A stretch of DNA of 64,000 nt, from assembly GCF_005768555.2 (NCBI RefSeq), contig NZ_VCHX02000123.1, positions 46,215 to 110,214 on the forward strand. The letters run 5' to 3'. This document shows positions 52,201 to 61,200 of the stretch, piece by piece. A model generated the notes under the pieces. It ran no database searches and was not told the DNA's origin. It saw only the letters and a program-made list of their open reading frames with translations. Within the stretch, counting starts at the first letter, position 1; each line of letters starts with the position of its first letter. The translations under genes were made by a program, and so were the position numbers. Source of the stretch: Streptomyces sporangiiformans. GTDB lineage: Bacteria; Actinomycetota; Actinomycetes; Streptomycetales; Streptomycetaceae.

Positions 52201-53051
52201 TCACAGGGTCGCGGTGCCTCGGAAGCAAGTGGTCGTCGCTCCACCGACCCAGACCGACCCGTCGGAGTCGGCGGTGATGGTGATGTCTCCCGCTCGGCCG
52301 AGCCGTGCGCCCTGGGAGACCTTGTAACTGGTGGGTGCCGCACCGGAGCCGGTCATCCACTGGCCGACCGAGGCATTCATGCTGCCGCACACCGGATCTT
52401 CGACGACCCCTGCGCCGGGGGCGAAGGTGCGCAGCTCGAACGCGTGCTCCGACCCCGGCGGGTACGCGCCGATGGCCCCCACCATGGCCGTCGGGATCCG
52501 CGACAGGTCGGGTTCCAGGTCCAGGACCTCCTGAGCGGTGGCGAGCCGCACGACCGCCCAGCCGGGGCCGTTGTCGACCCACTGGTGGGCCAGCACCTGG
52601 TCGCGGTCGATGCCGAACGCCGCTACGACCTGCTCCAGGTACTCCTCCTCCAGCTCACCGGTGCGCCGGGTGGGCGGGGCCGCGAAGGACAGGATGCCCT
52701 AGCCGCGGCGCACCTCCACAAGCCCGGCCTCGCACTCCTGCACGACGCGGTCTCCATGGCGGGGGGGGTACCGCCGTGCTCGAGCCAGGCATGAGCTGAG
52801 CCGAGGGTGGGATGGCCGGCGAACGGCAGCTCGCCACCAGGGGTGAAGATCCGCAGCCGGTAGTCCGCTTCCGGGACCGACGGCGGCAGCACGAACGTCG
52901 TCTCCGACAGGTTCGTCCAGCGGGCGACGCGCCGCATCGCCTGGTCGTCCGGCTCGGCTCCGTCGAGTACGACAGCGACCGGGTTCCCGAGGTAGGGGGT
53001 CGACGAGAACACGTCGACCTGCGCAAACGGACGTGAGCGCGGCAAAGTCAT
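52201..53051 (-). pseudogene. PhzF-family isomerase, frameshift plus nonsense codon
   Basis: It begins FAQVDVFSSTPYLGNPVAVV with PhzF motifs (NLSETTFVLPP, RIFTPGGELPFAGHPTLGSA). A run of seven C (near 52763) then shifts the frame. In the restored frame a TAG at about 52698-52700 interrupts VEVRRG*GILSFAAPP. The second half is intact (FAPGAGVVEDPVCGSMNASV). PhzF proteins are diaminopimelate-epimerase-fold isomerases. The nonsense codon makes simple sequencing error less likely here. Confidence 0.75.
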
Positions 53052-53762
53052 CGGGAACCTTTCAAGAGCACAGGAAATGGATGTGAACGTCGCATACGCA
53101 TCGGCAGCGACACCAACATCTCAGCGGATACCGAGGGCATCGAGGCAGGGCCAATCCCAGGAAAATGGACTGGCTTTGGTCGGCAACCGACTCGTCGGCA
53201 TCCTCCACGGATGCCTCAAGACCCGAACCCTCTACGACGAAGCGGCCGCAAGGAGAAGCCACGTGTCCCGATAAAAGACCGACGCCCCGGCACCACCGCG
53301 CCGACGAACGATCCGGCCGGTCACGGGGCGGCCTGACCTGCAAGATCTACCTCGCTGGTGAAGGCGGATGCCGCCCCATGGCCGTGGGCGTCGGCTGGCC
53401 GTGGGCGCCGGCGAGCCTGGGGCGGCAGCAGAAGCTCTCAACACCGTAGTGCTCACGGGAGGCGATCCACCGCTCACCCTCCCGCCTCTCCCGGGCGAAC
53501 CCAATCACCTTGGCGACCGCGGCCTTCAAGTTGTCTTGGCGGATCTTGCCGAATCGGCACCCCGCCCAGCACGCTCAAAGCGTGCAAGCAGAATCCGCGG
53601 GATGCGGATGGACGGTCGGCGCCCCGGTATGCGGCGAAGCACCGCCAGCGGATATCCCGGTGGCCCCAGCCCGGTCACAGCACTGGCTGGGAGAATCATC
53701 GCGGGCCGTCGCTGAGCGGAGACCAGGACGCCGGGGCCCCGACGGCGGATCCTGGAATCAGG
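53052..53762. other. Unassigned stretch
   Basis: 700 bases without a recognised gene. A minus-strand reading near 53350-53530 (KVIGFARERREGERWIASRE) is biased and may be a gene fragment. Confidence 0.3.
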
Positions 53763-54464
53763 ATGCGAATCGTCTGTGTCATTGTCGTCCTGGCTGCCGC
53801 GAACCTGCTCAACAACTGGCTCGTGCGGGGTCCCTATGTGTACGTGCTCACTTGTGTGGCCGCGACGGCCGTTCTGCTGCTGATCGCCCACTGGGACGGT
53901 CTCACCCGGGCCGACCTGGGGCTTGACGCGGCGGCTGTGCGCCGGGGCCTGCGATGGGCGCCCGTCCTGGGCGGTGGCGTCCTCGCCGCCCTCCTGCTCC
54001 TCCTTGCCATTCCGGCCACCCAGGAGGTGTTCCGGGACTCCAGGGCCGTCGACCTGTCCGCGGCACAGTTGCTGTGGCGCGTGCTGGTGCGGGTGCCGTT
54101 GGGCACCGTGCTGCTGGAGGAGACCGCCTTCCGCGGTGTGCTGTGGGCCATGATCCGGCGTCGGCGCGGAACGGCGTGGGCCACCGCCGTGTCATCGCTG
54201 CTCTTCGGTCTCTGGCATCTGCTGCCCTCCCGTGGCCTCAGCCGCTCCAACACCGCTGTCGGAACGGCCATCGACAGCGGCTCGGCAGGTATGACTCCGA
54301 CGGTGACGGCAGCTGTCGCCGCCATGGTCGCAGCCGGTGTGATCCTGTGCGAACTGCGGCGCCGCTCCGGCAGCCTGCTGGCGCCCGCGGCGCTGCACTG
54401 GGCGATCAACGGCTTCGGCTACGCGCTGGCCTGGGCGGCGCCCCGGTGGTGGCTTTCCGCCTGA
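53763..54464 (+). CDS. CPBP-family intramembrane metalloprotease
   Basis: A 233-residue polytopic membrane protein with six or so helices. The CPBP (CAAX protease/bacteriocin-processing) motifs are present: EETAFRGVLWAM near residue 118 with the Glu pair and Arg, LLFGLWHLL with His near 150, and a final LHWAINGFGYAL with His/Asn near 218. Family members cleave within membranes or act in bacteriocin self-immunity. ATG 53763 follows GGAATCA. It is isolated from any peptide gene I can see. Confidence 0.85.
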   Translation: MRIVCVIVVLAAANLLNNWLVRGPYVYVLTCVAATAVLLLIAHWDGLTRADLGLDAAAVRRGLRWAPVLGGGVLAALLLLLAIPATQEVFRDSRAVDLSAAQLLWRVLVRVPLGTVLLEETAFRGVLWAMIRRRRGTAWATAVSSLLFGLWHLLPSRGLSRSNTAVGTAIDSGSAGMTPTVTAAVAAMVAAGVILCELRRRSGSLLAPAALHWAINGFGYALAWAAPRWWLSA

Positions 54465-54864
54465 GATTCTTCTTTGTCTTCGGGCCACTTGATGTGCGGT
54501 GATCGCGCGTTCGCGTTTGACCGCGCCCGGCGGCCGGAGCGAAAGCACGACTACGTGCCCGCCGAGCAAGGCGGAAGGCCGTGCTGAAGGCCCGGGGGTA
54601 TCTCCGTGTCCGTGGGCTTCCGCTGCATGCGGCGGTCTCCCGCCGCGTTGCCGTCAGGGGTGCGCTTTGCGCAGGTCAGGGCGTGGGGCCGTCGCGCGGT
54701 CGGCTCATGTGGTCTGGGACGGTGGATGCGGCGCGTGCTCTCGCGCAGCCTCGGTGCACGGGGTGGGGTTCAGCGGATGCCGCTCCCCATGGCCGACCAT
54801 CCAGGTAGTCCATGCCCGCCGCACAGGGCCGGGCAGTACGACTGAGTCTCGCCGGCCGCTGGCG
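54465..54864. other. Intergenic, nothing recognised
   Basis: 400 bases; frames lack a clear family or ribosome sites. Confidence 0.35.
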
Positions 54865-55086
54865 TCACCCGTCCTCGGCGTCCTTGGCCTCCCAGCGCAG
54901 CAGGTCTCCCGGCTGGCACTCGAGCGCCTCGCAGAGCGCGGCGAGTGTCGTGAAGCGCACGGCCTTGGCGCGGCCGTTCTTGAGCACCGCCAGGTTGGCG
55001 GGCGTGATCCCGACGCGTTCCGCGAGCTCACCCACGGACATCTTCCGCTTGGCCAGCAGCACGTCGATGTCGACGGCGATCGGCAT
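54865..55086 (-). CDS. Xre/YozG-type helix-turn-helix regulator
   Basis: A 73-residue single-domain regulator (DVLLAKRKMSVGELAERVGI, NLAVLKNGRAKAVRFTTLAA, EALECQPGDLLRW), the short YozG/Cro-CI type typically paired with DUF2975 membrane proteins. Its ATG shares one base with the stop of the DUF2975 gene (TGATG). It likely binds the 21-bp palindrome at 55614-55634 and represses its own operon. Confidence 0.9.
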   Translation of the reverse strand: MPIAVDIDVLLAKRKMSVGELAERVGITPANLAVLKNGRAKAVRFTTLAALCEALECQPGDLLRWEAKDAEDG

Positions 55087-55583
55087 CAGATCACCTCAGC
55101 CAGCTCGGCCTGCATCTGCGCCGCCTCGATGTCGCGCTCGACGGCCTGCGCGAGCAGCATCCGCAGCACGAGCACGATGAGCGCGACCCCCAAAACCGCC
55201 AAGGCGACCCCGCCCAGCAGGAGCACGATGCCCGGGGGCACGGCTTCGCCCGGCGCCAGGACCACTCCGAGCGCGAACACCAGGAGCGCGGCCGCCACCA
55301 TCGAGCCGATCACGATGTGCACATAGCGGAAGGCGGCGTGGGAGAACACCGTTCCGCGTCGCACCATCCGCACCAGCCGCCACACGCAGACCAGGACGAC
55401 CTGGACCGTCACCATCCCCAGGACCGCGATCACGAGAGTCGGCGTGCGCACGTGCGCGATGTCCGCGTCGAGATCCTCCAGGTCGATGGCCAGCAACGGC
55501 ACCATCACCGCCTGCACGAACACCGAGCCGGCGAGCAGCACCACGAGCACGGCTCGCAGCGCGAGCACTGTCAGCTTTCCCAT
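55086..55583 (-). CDS. DUF2975 membrane protein
   Basis: A 165-residue protein with four transmembrane segments (about 7-28, 50-72, 90-112 and 120-145), the DUF2975 layout. The family is almost always encoded with a small Xre regulator, as here. I infer a membrane sensor or effector controlled by that regulator. ATG 55583 follows CAAGGAGAGGCG. Role unknown. Confidence 0.85.
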   Translation of the reverse strand: MGKLTVLALRAVLVVLLAGSVFVQAVMVPLLAIDLEDLDADIAHVRTPTLVIAVLGMVTVQVVLVCVWRLVRMVRRGTVFSHAAFRYVHIVIGSMVAAALLVFALGVVLAPGEAVPPGIVLLLGGVALAVLGVALIVLVLRMLLAQAVERDIEAAQMQAELAEVI

Positions 55584-55613
55584 CGCCTCTCCTTGGATCG
55601 AACAACGATGGAC

Positions 55614-55634
55614 ATCTATCGATACTCGATAGAT
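55614..55634. promoter_or_regulatory. Perfect inverted repeat, probable operator
   Basis: ATCTATCGA-TAC-TCGATAGAT: 9-bp arms, 3-bp spacer, no mismatch. It lies 31-51 bases upstream of the DUF2975 start. Most AT-rich site in the neighbourhood. Confidence 0.75.
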
Positions 55635-55657
55635 ATAGCAAGAGAGAGGCTGGCAAG

Positions 55658-55858
55658 ATGAGACCCCGCGCAGACGGCAGAGTCCGCCAGGACCGCAACG
55701 ACGCGCTGCGCGCATTTCGCGCCGACAGAATCCTGGACGAGGCCCGTGAGACCGAAGATCCCGTCCACCTCGTCCGTATCTTCGGAATCTCCATCACCAC
55801 TGCCATGAAATACATCCACACGGCCCACCCCCACCGCGGCGGCCCTATCCCTCCGTGA
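55658..55858 (+). CDS. Small ORF like the tail of Streptomyces integrase/recombinase-type proteins
   Basis: 66 residues (ALRAFRADRILDEARETEDP, VHLVRIFGISITTAMKYIHT, AHPHRGG). The DPVHL-R-FGIS-TAMKYI-AAHP pattern is, from memory, the common C-terminal end of long Streptomyces phage-type integrase or transposon-encoded proteins. As a stand-alone ORF it may be a relic of an integrated element or a small regulator. It is divergent from the DUF2975 operon, and the shared palindrome could control it. Confidence 0.4.
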   Translation: MRPRADGRVRQDRNDALRAFRADRILDEARETEDPVHLVRIFGISITTAMKYIHTAHPHRGGPIPP

Positions 55859-56099
55859 CGGGTTCAGCCGAGATACGCCTCGTACGCCTCGCCGCGGCGG
55901 CCGGGACGCACGCCCCGTCACAGGTCGGAGTGATCGCGGCAGGGTCCCCGTCGCGGTAAATCCGGTATTTACTGCGGCAGTTGTGCATACGTCTCCGCGA
56001 TCGAGCATCTACCCGAATGCTGTTCTGCTGTGCGGTCTTGAGGGGGGGACTGTCAGTGCCCGATGCCGACCAGGCCTGGCGCCAGCATGTTTGCCTGGG
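55859..56099. other. Intergenic, nothing recognised
   Basis: 240 bases between the small ORF and the convergent hydrolase gene. Confidence 0.4.
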
Positions 56100-56837
56100 T
56101 CATGCCCCCAAGTCCTCCGTCACGGGCAGGCACTCGGCGAGCAGGTCGACGACGTCGCGCCAGGCTCGCTGCGCGTGCTGTGGGTGGTAGCCGACGCCGG
56201 GGACCATGGGGTGGTCGACCGGCGGGTGGTGGAAGGCGTGCAAGGCGCCGCCGTAGACCGTGAGGCGCCAGTCGATGCCCGCGGCCTGCATCTCAGCGGT
56301 GAACGCGTTCCGTTGCGCGGGCGGCATGATCGGGTCTTCCGACCCGACCCCGGCCCACACCGGGCAGCGAATGCGCGCCGCCTCGCCCGGTCGGCCCGTG
56401 GTAGTTGCGTTGACTGTCCCGATCGCGCGCAGGCTGACGCCATCGCGCCCGAGTTCCAGCCCGACGGCGCCCCCGGTGCCGTAGCCGACGGCGGCTATCC
56501 GGTCGGGGTCGGTCCTCGGTTCGGCGCGCAACACGTCGAGCGCCGCATGGCCGATACCCCGCATCCGGTCGGGATCAGCGAGCAGCGGCAGGCAACGGGC
56601 CAGCATCTCCTCGGGGTCACCCAAATAGCGCCCGCCGTGAAGGTCGAAGGCCAGCGCTACGTAACCCAGCTCGGCGAGAGCATCGGCCCTGCGGCGCTCG
56701 ACGTCGCTGAGCCCCATGCCTTCTGGTCCGAGCAGCACCGCGGGCCGGCGGTCGACACCGGCCGGGAGCGCGAGGTGCCCGATCATCGTCAAACCGTCGG
56801 CCGGATACTCGACCGGACGCGTCGTAATCGTCGTCAT
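56100..56837 (-). CDS. Dienelactone hydrolase family protein
   Basis: A 245-residue alpha/beta hydrolase of the DLH family. AVLLGPEGMGLSDVERRRAD is near the start, AAVGYGTGGAVGLELGRDG the nucleophile elbow, and GGALHAFHHPP supplies the catalytic His. The usual DLH nucleophile is Cys in GxCxGG; here the elbow reads GYGTGG, with Gly in place of Cys or Ser. Catalytic competence is therefore doubtful. ATG 56837 lacks a strong ribosome site. Confidence 0.75.
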   Translation of the reverse strand: MTTITTRPVEYPADGLTMIGHLALPAGVDRRPAVLLGPEGMGLSDVERRRADALAELGYVALAFDLHGGRYLGDPEEMLARCLPLLADPDRMRGIGHAALDVLRAEPRTDPDRIAAVGYGTGGAVGLELGRDGVSLRAIGTVNATTTGRPGEAARIRCPVWAGVGSEDPIMPPAQRNAFTAEMQAAGIDWRLTVYGGALHAFHHPPVDHPMVPGVGYHPQHAQRAWRDVVDLLAECLPVTEDLGA

Positions 56838-57109
56838 GAGACTGGACTGTAGTGATCGTCGAGCCCGGTCCGGCCGGTGTTCTGCCGCTGGCAGAACACG
56901 CGGGTATCCCTCTGAAATACGGCGCGGGCTCACAAGAACCGTCACAAACCCCGTCCCCACGGCAGCGCTGTCGGAATCATCCCGTTGCCCCTTTGGGGAG
57001 TATCTCGGTCACACCCGCATGACAGGCGGGTGTCCCTGAACTCGTCCGTGCAGAGCGCCCTGCCGTCCACCAACGCGCAGGTTCCTGCGACTGAGCGGCC
57101 AGAAATTCG
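56838..57109. other. Intergenic, nothing recognised
   Basis: 270 bases without a supported feature. Confidence 0.35.
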
Positions 57110-57253
57110 CGAACCCGCCTGCTTTGCCTGGAGGCATCGTCGAGCCCGAAGAGGATGTCGAGGCTGCGGCCGCCCGAGAGCTGCTGGAGGAAACGGGGTG
57201 TCAGGCGGACTCCGCCGAGGTCGTCGCTCGCGGCGTTTCCCTGCTCCGGTAGG
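57110..57253 (+). pseudogene. Nudix-domain fragment
   Basis: LPGGIVEPEEDVEAAAAREL and LEETG form a complete Nudix box (Gx5Ex7REUxEExGU). It is preceded by no start and followed by a stop 18 codons on. The rest of the protein is missing. Confidence 0.55.
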
Positions 57254-57425
57254 CGATTGCGCAACCGCCGGGCCCTCCGCCACTGCCTCGCACGACACGC
57301 CGAAGAACTGAACAAGGCATCAGGCGGGCCCCCAGCCTCAGCCGGTCGCCGCACGCCCGACAGTTCCTCTCCCCCGGCCCGCCCGGTGCCCTCGGACACC
57401 ACGCCAGCGTAGAGCCCAAGGCTAC

Positions 57426-57608
57426 TCAGAACCGGGGATCAGAAACAGCTTCTGACGTCGTCACGTGACCGTCGAAGTCGGTGCGCCGGGTGACGCCACG
57501 GCCGGCGGCGATGCGGTCGAGTAGCAGCTGGAGCAGCGCCTGTTCCTCGGGATGCTGGCGCAGGTAAGAAGTCACGACATCCTGAATGTGCGGCGCAGGA
57601 AAGCCCAT
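57426..57608 (-). pseudogene. N-terminus of another Nudix-type protein
   Basis: MGFPAPHIQDVVTSYLRQHP then GVTRRTDFDGHVTTS matches the N-terminal helices of a common Streptomyces Nudix hydrolase (MSFPxPHIxxVVxAYLxRHP). It stops before the catalytic box, 10 residues after the match ends. Confidence 0.5.
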
Positions 57609-58240
57609 GCTGCTCCTTCGTCAACTCCCCGAAGACCGCGGCAGGTTCGCGGCCGGGCGACGGCCTGCAGGCGTATCGCCTCCATGACGCACGGCTTGCA
57701 CCAACACCACCCACGCCGAGGTCCATTCTCGAAGGTGCTGATGCCAGCCGCCGACGTGCCGTTTCAGGGGTTCGGCATCCCGGGCGGCGCCATGGTCGGT
57801 ACCCCGGCTCGGGCAGTTCAAGCCATCTTGCTCAGCGCTCAACTTCGCAGTGCAGCCCAGTTCGAGAATCCTTTCTTCTGGCCTCGTCCCAGGTCATCGG
57901 GTCGTATCGCCGCAGTCCGCCCTTCGTTGAACGGCCGCTCGGATTGTCCGGATCACAGCCCCGAGTCCCGCTGTTGGCACCTGCGTGCAGGGCACCGCCA
58001 CCGCTTCTTCGCCTACAAACCGTGCCGTGCACCACCGGCTCCTGCCCGGCAGGCCGACCGCTGGCCTCATTCACCGCGGACGACACGCTCGTGCTCACAG
58101 GCGGTGCACGTGCCGGACGCGAGCTCAGCCGCCCGCGGCAATCGCTCGATCAGGTGACGACCCCCCGTGCGAGTGATCGAACAGTGCATCACGGCCACAT
58201 CACCCAGTCCCCGCAAGGGACACCCCCCGTGCTCGAACTT
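57609..58240. other. Unassigned stretch
   Basis: A minus-strand reading near 57690-57750 contains GWCWCKPCVM with paired Cys, but it is too short to assign. No intact gene. Confidence 0.3.
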
Positions 58241-58273
58241 TTGACCGACACTTCGCCTGCTGTTACCCGTAAC
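58241..58273 (+). promoter_or_regulatory. Candidate promoter/operator of the peptide operon
   Basis: TTGACC at 58241-58246 could be a -35 box. GTTACCCGTAAC (58262-58273) is an inverted repeat (GTTAC/GTAAC) at the -10 position, 62 bases before the first start codon. Weak but the only candidate seen. Confidence 0.35.
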
Positions 58274-58335
58274 GGCCTTTCCAGCACCGGAGTTGTTGTG
58301 TCGCCTATGCCGCTCACCCTTTTCAGGAGGAACTC

Positions 58336-58467
58336 ATGAATCCCGTCCCCGCCCCCGCCCCCGTGCCCCCTGCGTTCGAACAGCGGGTCCACCTCGTGCA
58401 CGGCGTTGACGCCGCCCGTACGTTCGCCGCGGATCCGGCACGTCCGGAACCGAGGTGGGGGGCATGA
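58336..58467 (+). CDS. 43-residue peptide, first gene of the coupled operon
   Basis: It begins MNPVPAPAPVPPAFEQRV and ends ARPEPRWGA; no Cys, one Thr and no Ser. It has the best ribosome site in the region, AGGAGGAACTC before ATG 58336. Its stop overlaps the kinase start as ATGA. The Pro/Ala-rich head and lack of a hydrophobic segment argue against a membrane peptide. It could be a RiPP precursor, a small regulatory or chaperone peptide, or a translated leader that couples expression of the kinase. No known precursor family is recognised. Confidence 0.6.
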   Translation: MNPVPAPAPVPPAFEQRVHLVHGVDAARTFAADPARPEPRWGA

Positions 58468-59366
58468 GCGTCGCAAAGCCGATTCCGCCTGTCCTCCTGG
58501 AGTGGGCCCAGAGCGTCATCGGAACGGTGCACCTGGTCCGAGACGTCTCCCACGGCCGCGGGAACTCCCGTGTGTGGCAGCTGACGTATGCCACCGGGAT
58601 TGTCTTCGCGAAGCTGGCGCCGAGCCCGAAGTCGTTCAGCCGCGACACCCGCGCCCTGCGGGAAGTGGTCCCGGGCCTGGAACCGGGCACCGCGCCCCTA
58701 CTGCTGGCGGCCGACCCCCTCCAGCTGGCCCTGCTGCTCTCCCCGGTGTCCGGCCGCACCGTGAAGTCGCTCTCCCTCGCCCACGCGGAGCAGCGCATGC
58801 TGCACCGGCAGGCCGGCAGCTGGCTGCGGCGCTTCCACGGCTCTGCCGGCGAGTTGTCGGCCCAGGACCATGCCGATGCCGACGCAGAGATCGCCCGCAC
58901 CGCTGCCGGCGGCGAGAAGCACCTGGACCGGGCCGGGAACCTGATCGGCCCGGAGGACCGGCGGACCGTACGGTGGCATGCCGCCGCGCTCGGCCAGCTC
59001 GGGCAGCTCGGGCAGCTGCCCGCGGGATACGTCCACGGCGATTTCCAGGAACGCAACTGGCTGCTCGACACCGGCCCCGCGGCCCGGGTGTTCGGGGCGG
59101 TGGATCTGGAGCGCGCCCGACCGCACGCTGCCGTCGCTGACCTCGTCCTCCTCGCTTGCGGATCCTGGGTCGGCCGCCCCGACCTTCAGGAGGCGTTCTT
59201 CGAGGGGTACGGCCGCGCGCTCACCGCCGAGGAGCAGTGGGCGCTGCGCTGTCTGTCCGTGCTGGACGCGGCGAGCGCCATCTCGTGGGGCGTGCCCAAC
59301 GGCGACGACGAGATCGTCGAACGCGGGCGCGCCACGCTGGCCCGGCTGGAGGTGCAGGCCGCGTGA
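58464..59366 (+). CDS. APH-fold phosphotransferase family protein
   Basis: A 300-residue aminoglycoside-phosphotransferase-fold protein. The catalytic loop VHGDFQERNWLL (residues ~190-201) has Asp and Asn in place. The following DFG-equivalent is VDLERARPHAAVADL, with Asp retained. The N-lobe has VSHGRGNSRVWQLTYATGIV with the ATP-binding Lys in FAKLAPSPKSF. Substrates of such kinases range from antibiotics to RiPP peptides; APH-like proteins act in thioamitide and class V lanthipeptide pathways. Coupled to the peptide gene upstream and the Nudix gene downstream. Confidence 0.85.
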   Translation: MSVAKPIPPVLLEWAQSVIGTVHLVRDVSHGRGNSRVWQLTYATGIVFAKLAPSPKSFSRDTRALREVVPGLEPGTAPLLLAADPLQLALLLSPVSGRTVKSLSLAHAEQRMLHRQAGSWLRRFHGSAGELSAQDHADADAEIARTAAGGEKHLDRAGNLIGPEDRRTVRWHAAALGQLGQLGQLPAGYVHGDFQERNWLLDTGPAARVFGAVDLERARPHAAVADLVLLACGSWVGRPDLQEAFFEGYGRALTAEEQWALRCLSVLDAASAISWGVPNGDDEIVERGRATLARLEVQAA

Positions 59367-59818
59367 GCGATCAGCACTTGAGCCCGGCGAACGTCATGGT
59401 GCTGCTTCAGCGTGGCGACGGGCGGATCCTGGCAGTGCGGCACAACGACAAGTCCAAGACCTCTGCGAACCAGGTCACCGTGATCGGCGGAAAGCTGGAG
59501 GAGGACGAGTTCATCGACGAGGGCGAGCTGCATGAGGAGACCGGTGTCCGTGTCGCTGCCTCGGACCTGGAGATCTGTCAGACGGTGCACTACCGGGGTC
59601 CCGACGGCGTGCGGGTGATCGGGGCGGTGTCCACCGCGCAGCGGTGGCAAGGCGAGCCGTGCAACGCCGAAATGGACAAGCACGACGCCATCTTGTGGAT
59701 CGATCCCTGTAATCCACCTACGGACTGCCACCCCTACATCCGGAAGGCCTTGGCCAACTTCATGACGGGGCACCTGTACGGGAACATCACCGTGCCGGCG
59801 AGCGGGGGCGGTGCATGA
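59363..59818 (+). CDS. Nudix-fold protein with a shortened Nudix box
   Basis: A 151-residue Nudix-fold protein (VMVLLQRGDGRILAVRHNDK, QVTVIGGKLEEDEFIDEGEL, HEETGVRVAAS). The box is three residues short: after the Glu of GGKLEEDE the expected RE-U-x-EE is reduced to HEETG, so the Arg-Glu pair is missing. That should weaken or abolish metal-dependent hydrolysis. The codons are otherwise normal, so it may act as a binding protein, or the gap may be a deletion. GTG 59363 overlaps the kinase stop. Confidence 0.8.
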   Translation: MSDQHLSPANVMVLLQRGDGRILAVRHNDKSKTSANQVTVIGGKLEEDEFIDEGELHEETGVRVAASDLEICQTVHYRGPDGVRVIGAVSTAQRWQGEPCNAEMDKHDAILWIDPCNPPTDCHPYIRKALANFMTGHLYGNITVPASGGGA

Positions 59819-61200
59819 CGGCCTCTCCTGAACCCGCCCCGCGCCCGCCTCTCGCCTCCCCTCCTCCGCAAGGTGGAGCCCAGGCCCTGTGGCGCCAACG
59901 CCCCTACATGACTTATGTGGCGGGCGAGGCGACCAGTGTGGCCGGATCGTCGGTGAGCAGCGTGGCCGTGCCCTATCTGGCCGTGGTCGAGCTGAGCGCC
60001 TCCACCGCCGAGGTGTCCGCGCTCGTGTTCCTGACGCAGCTGCCCAGCCTGCTGTTCGCCTTGCACGCCGGGGCGCTGGCCGACCGGTATCCGAAGCGTC
60101 GGCTCATGATCAGCGGGGACCTGGTCTGCCTGTTCGTCCTGCTCACTCTGCCACTCGCGGCCGCGTTCGACTGGCTCACCTTCCAGCATCTGATGGGGGT
60201 CGCCTTCGTCCAGTCCACCGCTGGGGTCGTGCACGATGCCGCCGCCATCGCCTATCTCCCCACCCTGTTGGACCGATCCTTGTTGCAGCGCGGCAACAGC
60301 CGGATCGGCGGCCTGTTCTCCGTCTCCGCCACGGCCGGCAGCAGCCTCGGCGCGGTGCTGGTCTCCGTCCTGGGGGCGGCCCGCGCCCTCATCGCGGACG
60401 CCCTCTCCTACGCCGTCAGCGCCTTGTGCACGACTCGTATCCGCATCGCCGAGCCCCCGCCACCGTCCCAGGCCCCAAGTGCGCGCCTACGTACGGAGAT
60501 CGCGGAGGGCGTGCGGTACGTCTTCGCCGACACGACCCTGCGCACCCTCACCGTCACGAACTCGACCATGAGCTTCGCCCTGGGTGTGCTGAACACCGTG
60601 TGGGCGCTGTACCTGCTGCGTGAACTCCGCTTCACCGCCACGGCCTTCGGCCTCGTCATGGGGGCCGCCGCCCTGGGCAGCTGCGTCGGCGCGCTGTTCG
60701 CCCCGCGCATGACCCGGTGGTTCGGGCCCGGTCCGATGATGCTCACCGCGCTCATTCTGACCCCGATCACCCAGTTCCCGCTGCTTCTCGCCTCGACGGG
60801 GCGCTCCTGGCAGATCGCGATCGCCGCCGCGCTCGCCGTCCAGCTCCTGTGCGCGGCGGCGGCGGGCACCACCCAGCGGTCCATCCGGCAGATGATCACC
60901 ACGCCCCGTCTGCAGGGACGCATGCAGGCGGTCAGCACCTGGCTCACGGGAGGCTCGCGCCCCTTCGCCGCACCCCTCGCCGGAGTCATCGGCACCCTGC
61001 ACGGGGTACGCAGCGCCCTGATCGCCGGCACCGTTCTCCTGCTCGTTCCGGTCGTGGTCCTCGCCCTTTCTCCGGTGCGCTCCCTTCGTGCCCTCCCGGT
61101 GACGGCACCCGATCCCGGCAGCGACGCCCCTGCGCCGGCAGACGTCCCGGCCCCCGCCAACGAACGCGCCCCGCTGAAGACGGAAGGAGACAGGCCGTGA
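59815..61200 (+). CDS. MFS exporter (MFS_3/enterobactin-exporter type)
   Basis: A 461-residue major-facilitator protein with about 12 membrane helices, a Pro-rich N-terminal cytoplasmic tail and a Pro/Ala-rich C-tail. The loop 2-3 motif is GALADRYPKRRLMISGD, and the second half begins near ALGVLNTVWALYLL. Drug or siderophore export is usual for this group. ATG 59815 overlaps the Nudix stop as ATGA. With the ABC exporter next door, it makes a double export capacity in one operon. Confidence 0.9.
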   Translation: MTASPEPAPRPPLASPPPQGGAQALWRQRPYMTYVAGEATSVAGSSVSSVAVPYLAVVELSASTAEVSALVFLTQLPSLLFALHAGALADRYPKRRLMISGDLVCLFVLLTLPLAAAFDWLTFQHLMGVAFVQSTAGVVHDAAAIAYLPTLLDRSLLQRGNSRIGGLFSVSATAGSSLGAVLVSVLGAARALIADALSYAVSALCTTRIRIAEPPPPSQAPSARLRTEIAEGVRYVFADTTLRTLTVTNSTMSFALGVLNTVWALYLLRELRFTATAFGLVMGAAALGSCVGALFAPRMTRWFGPGPMMLTALILTPITQFPLLLASTGRSWQIAIAAALAVQLLCAAAAGTTQRSIRQMITTPRLQGRMQAVSTWLTGGSRPFAAPLAGVIGTLHGVRSALIAGTVLLLVPVVVLALSPVRSLRALPVTAPDPGSDAPAPADVPAPANERAPLKTEGDRP

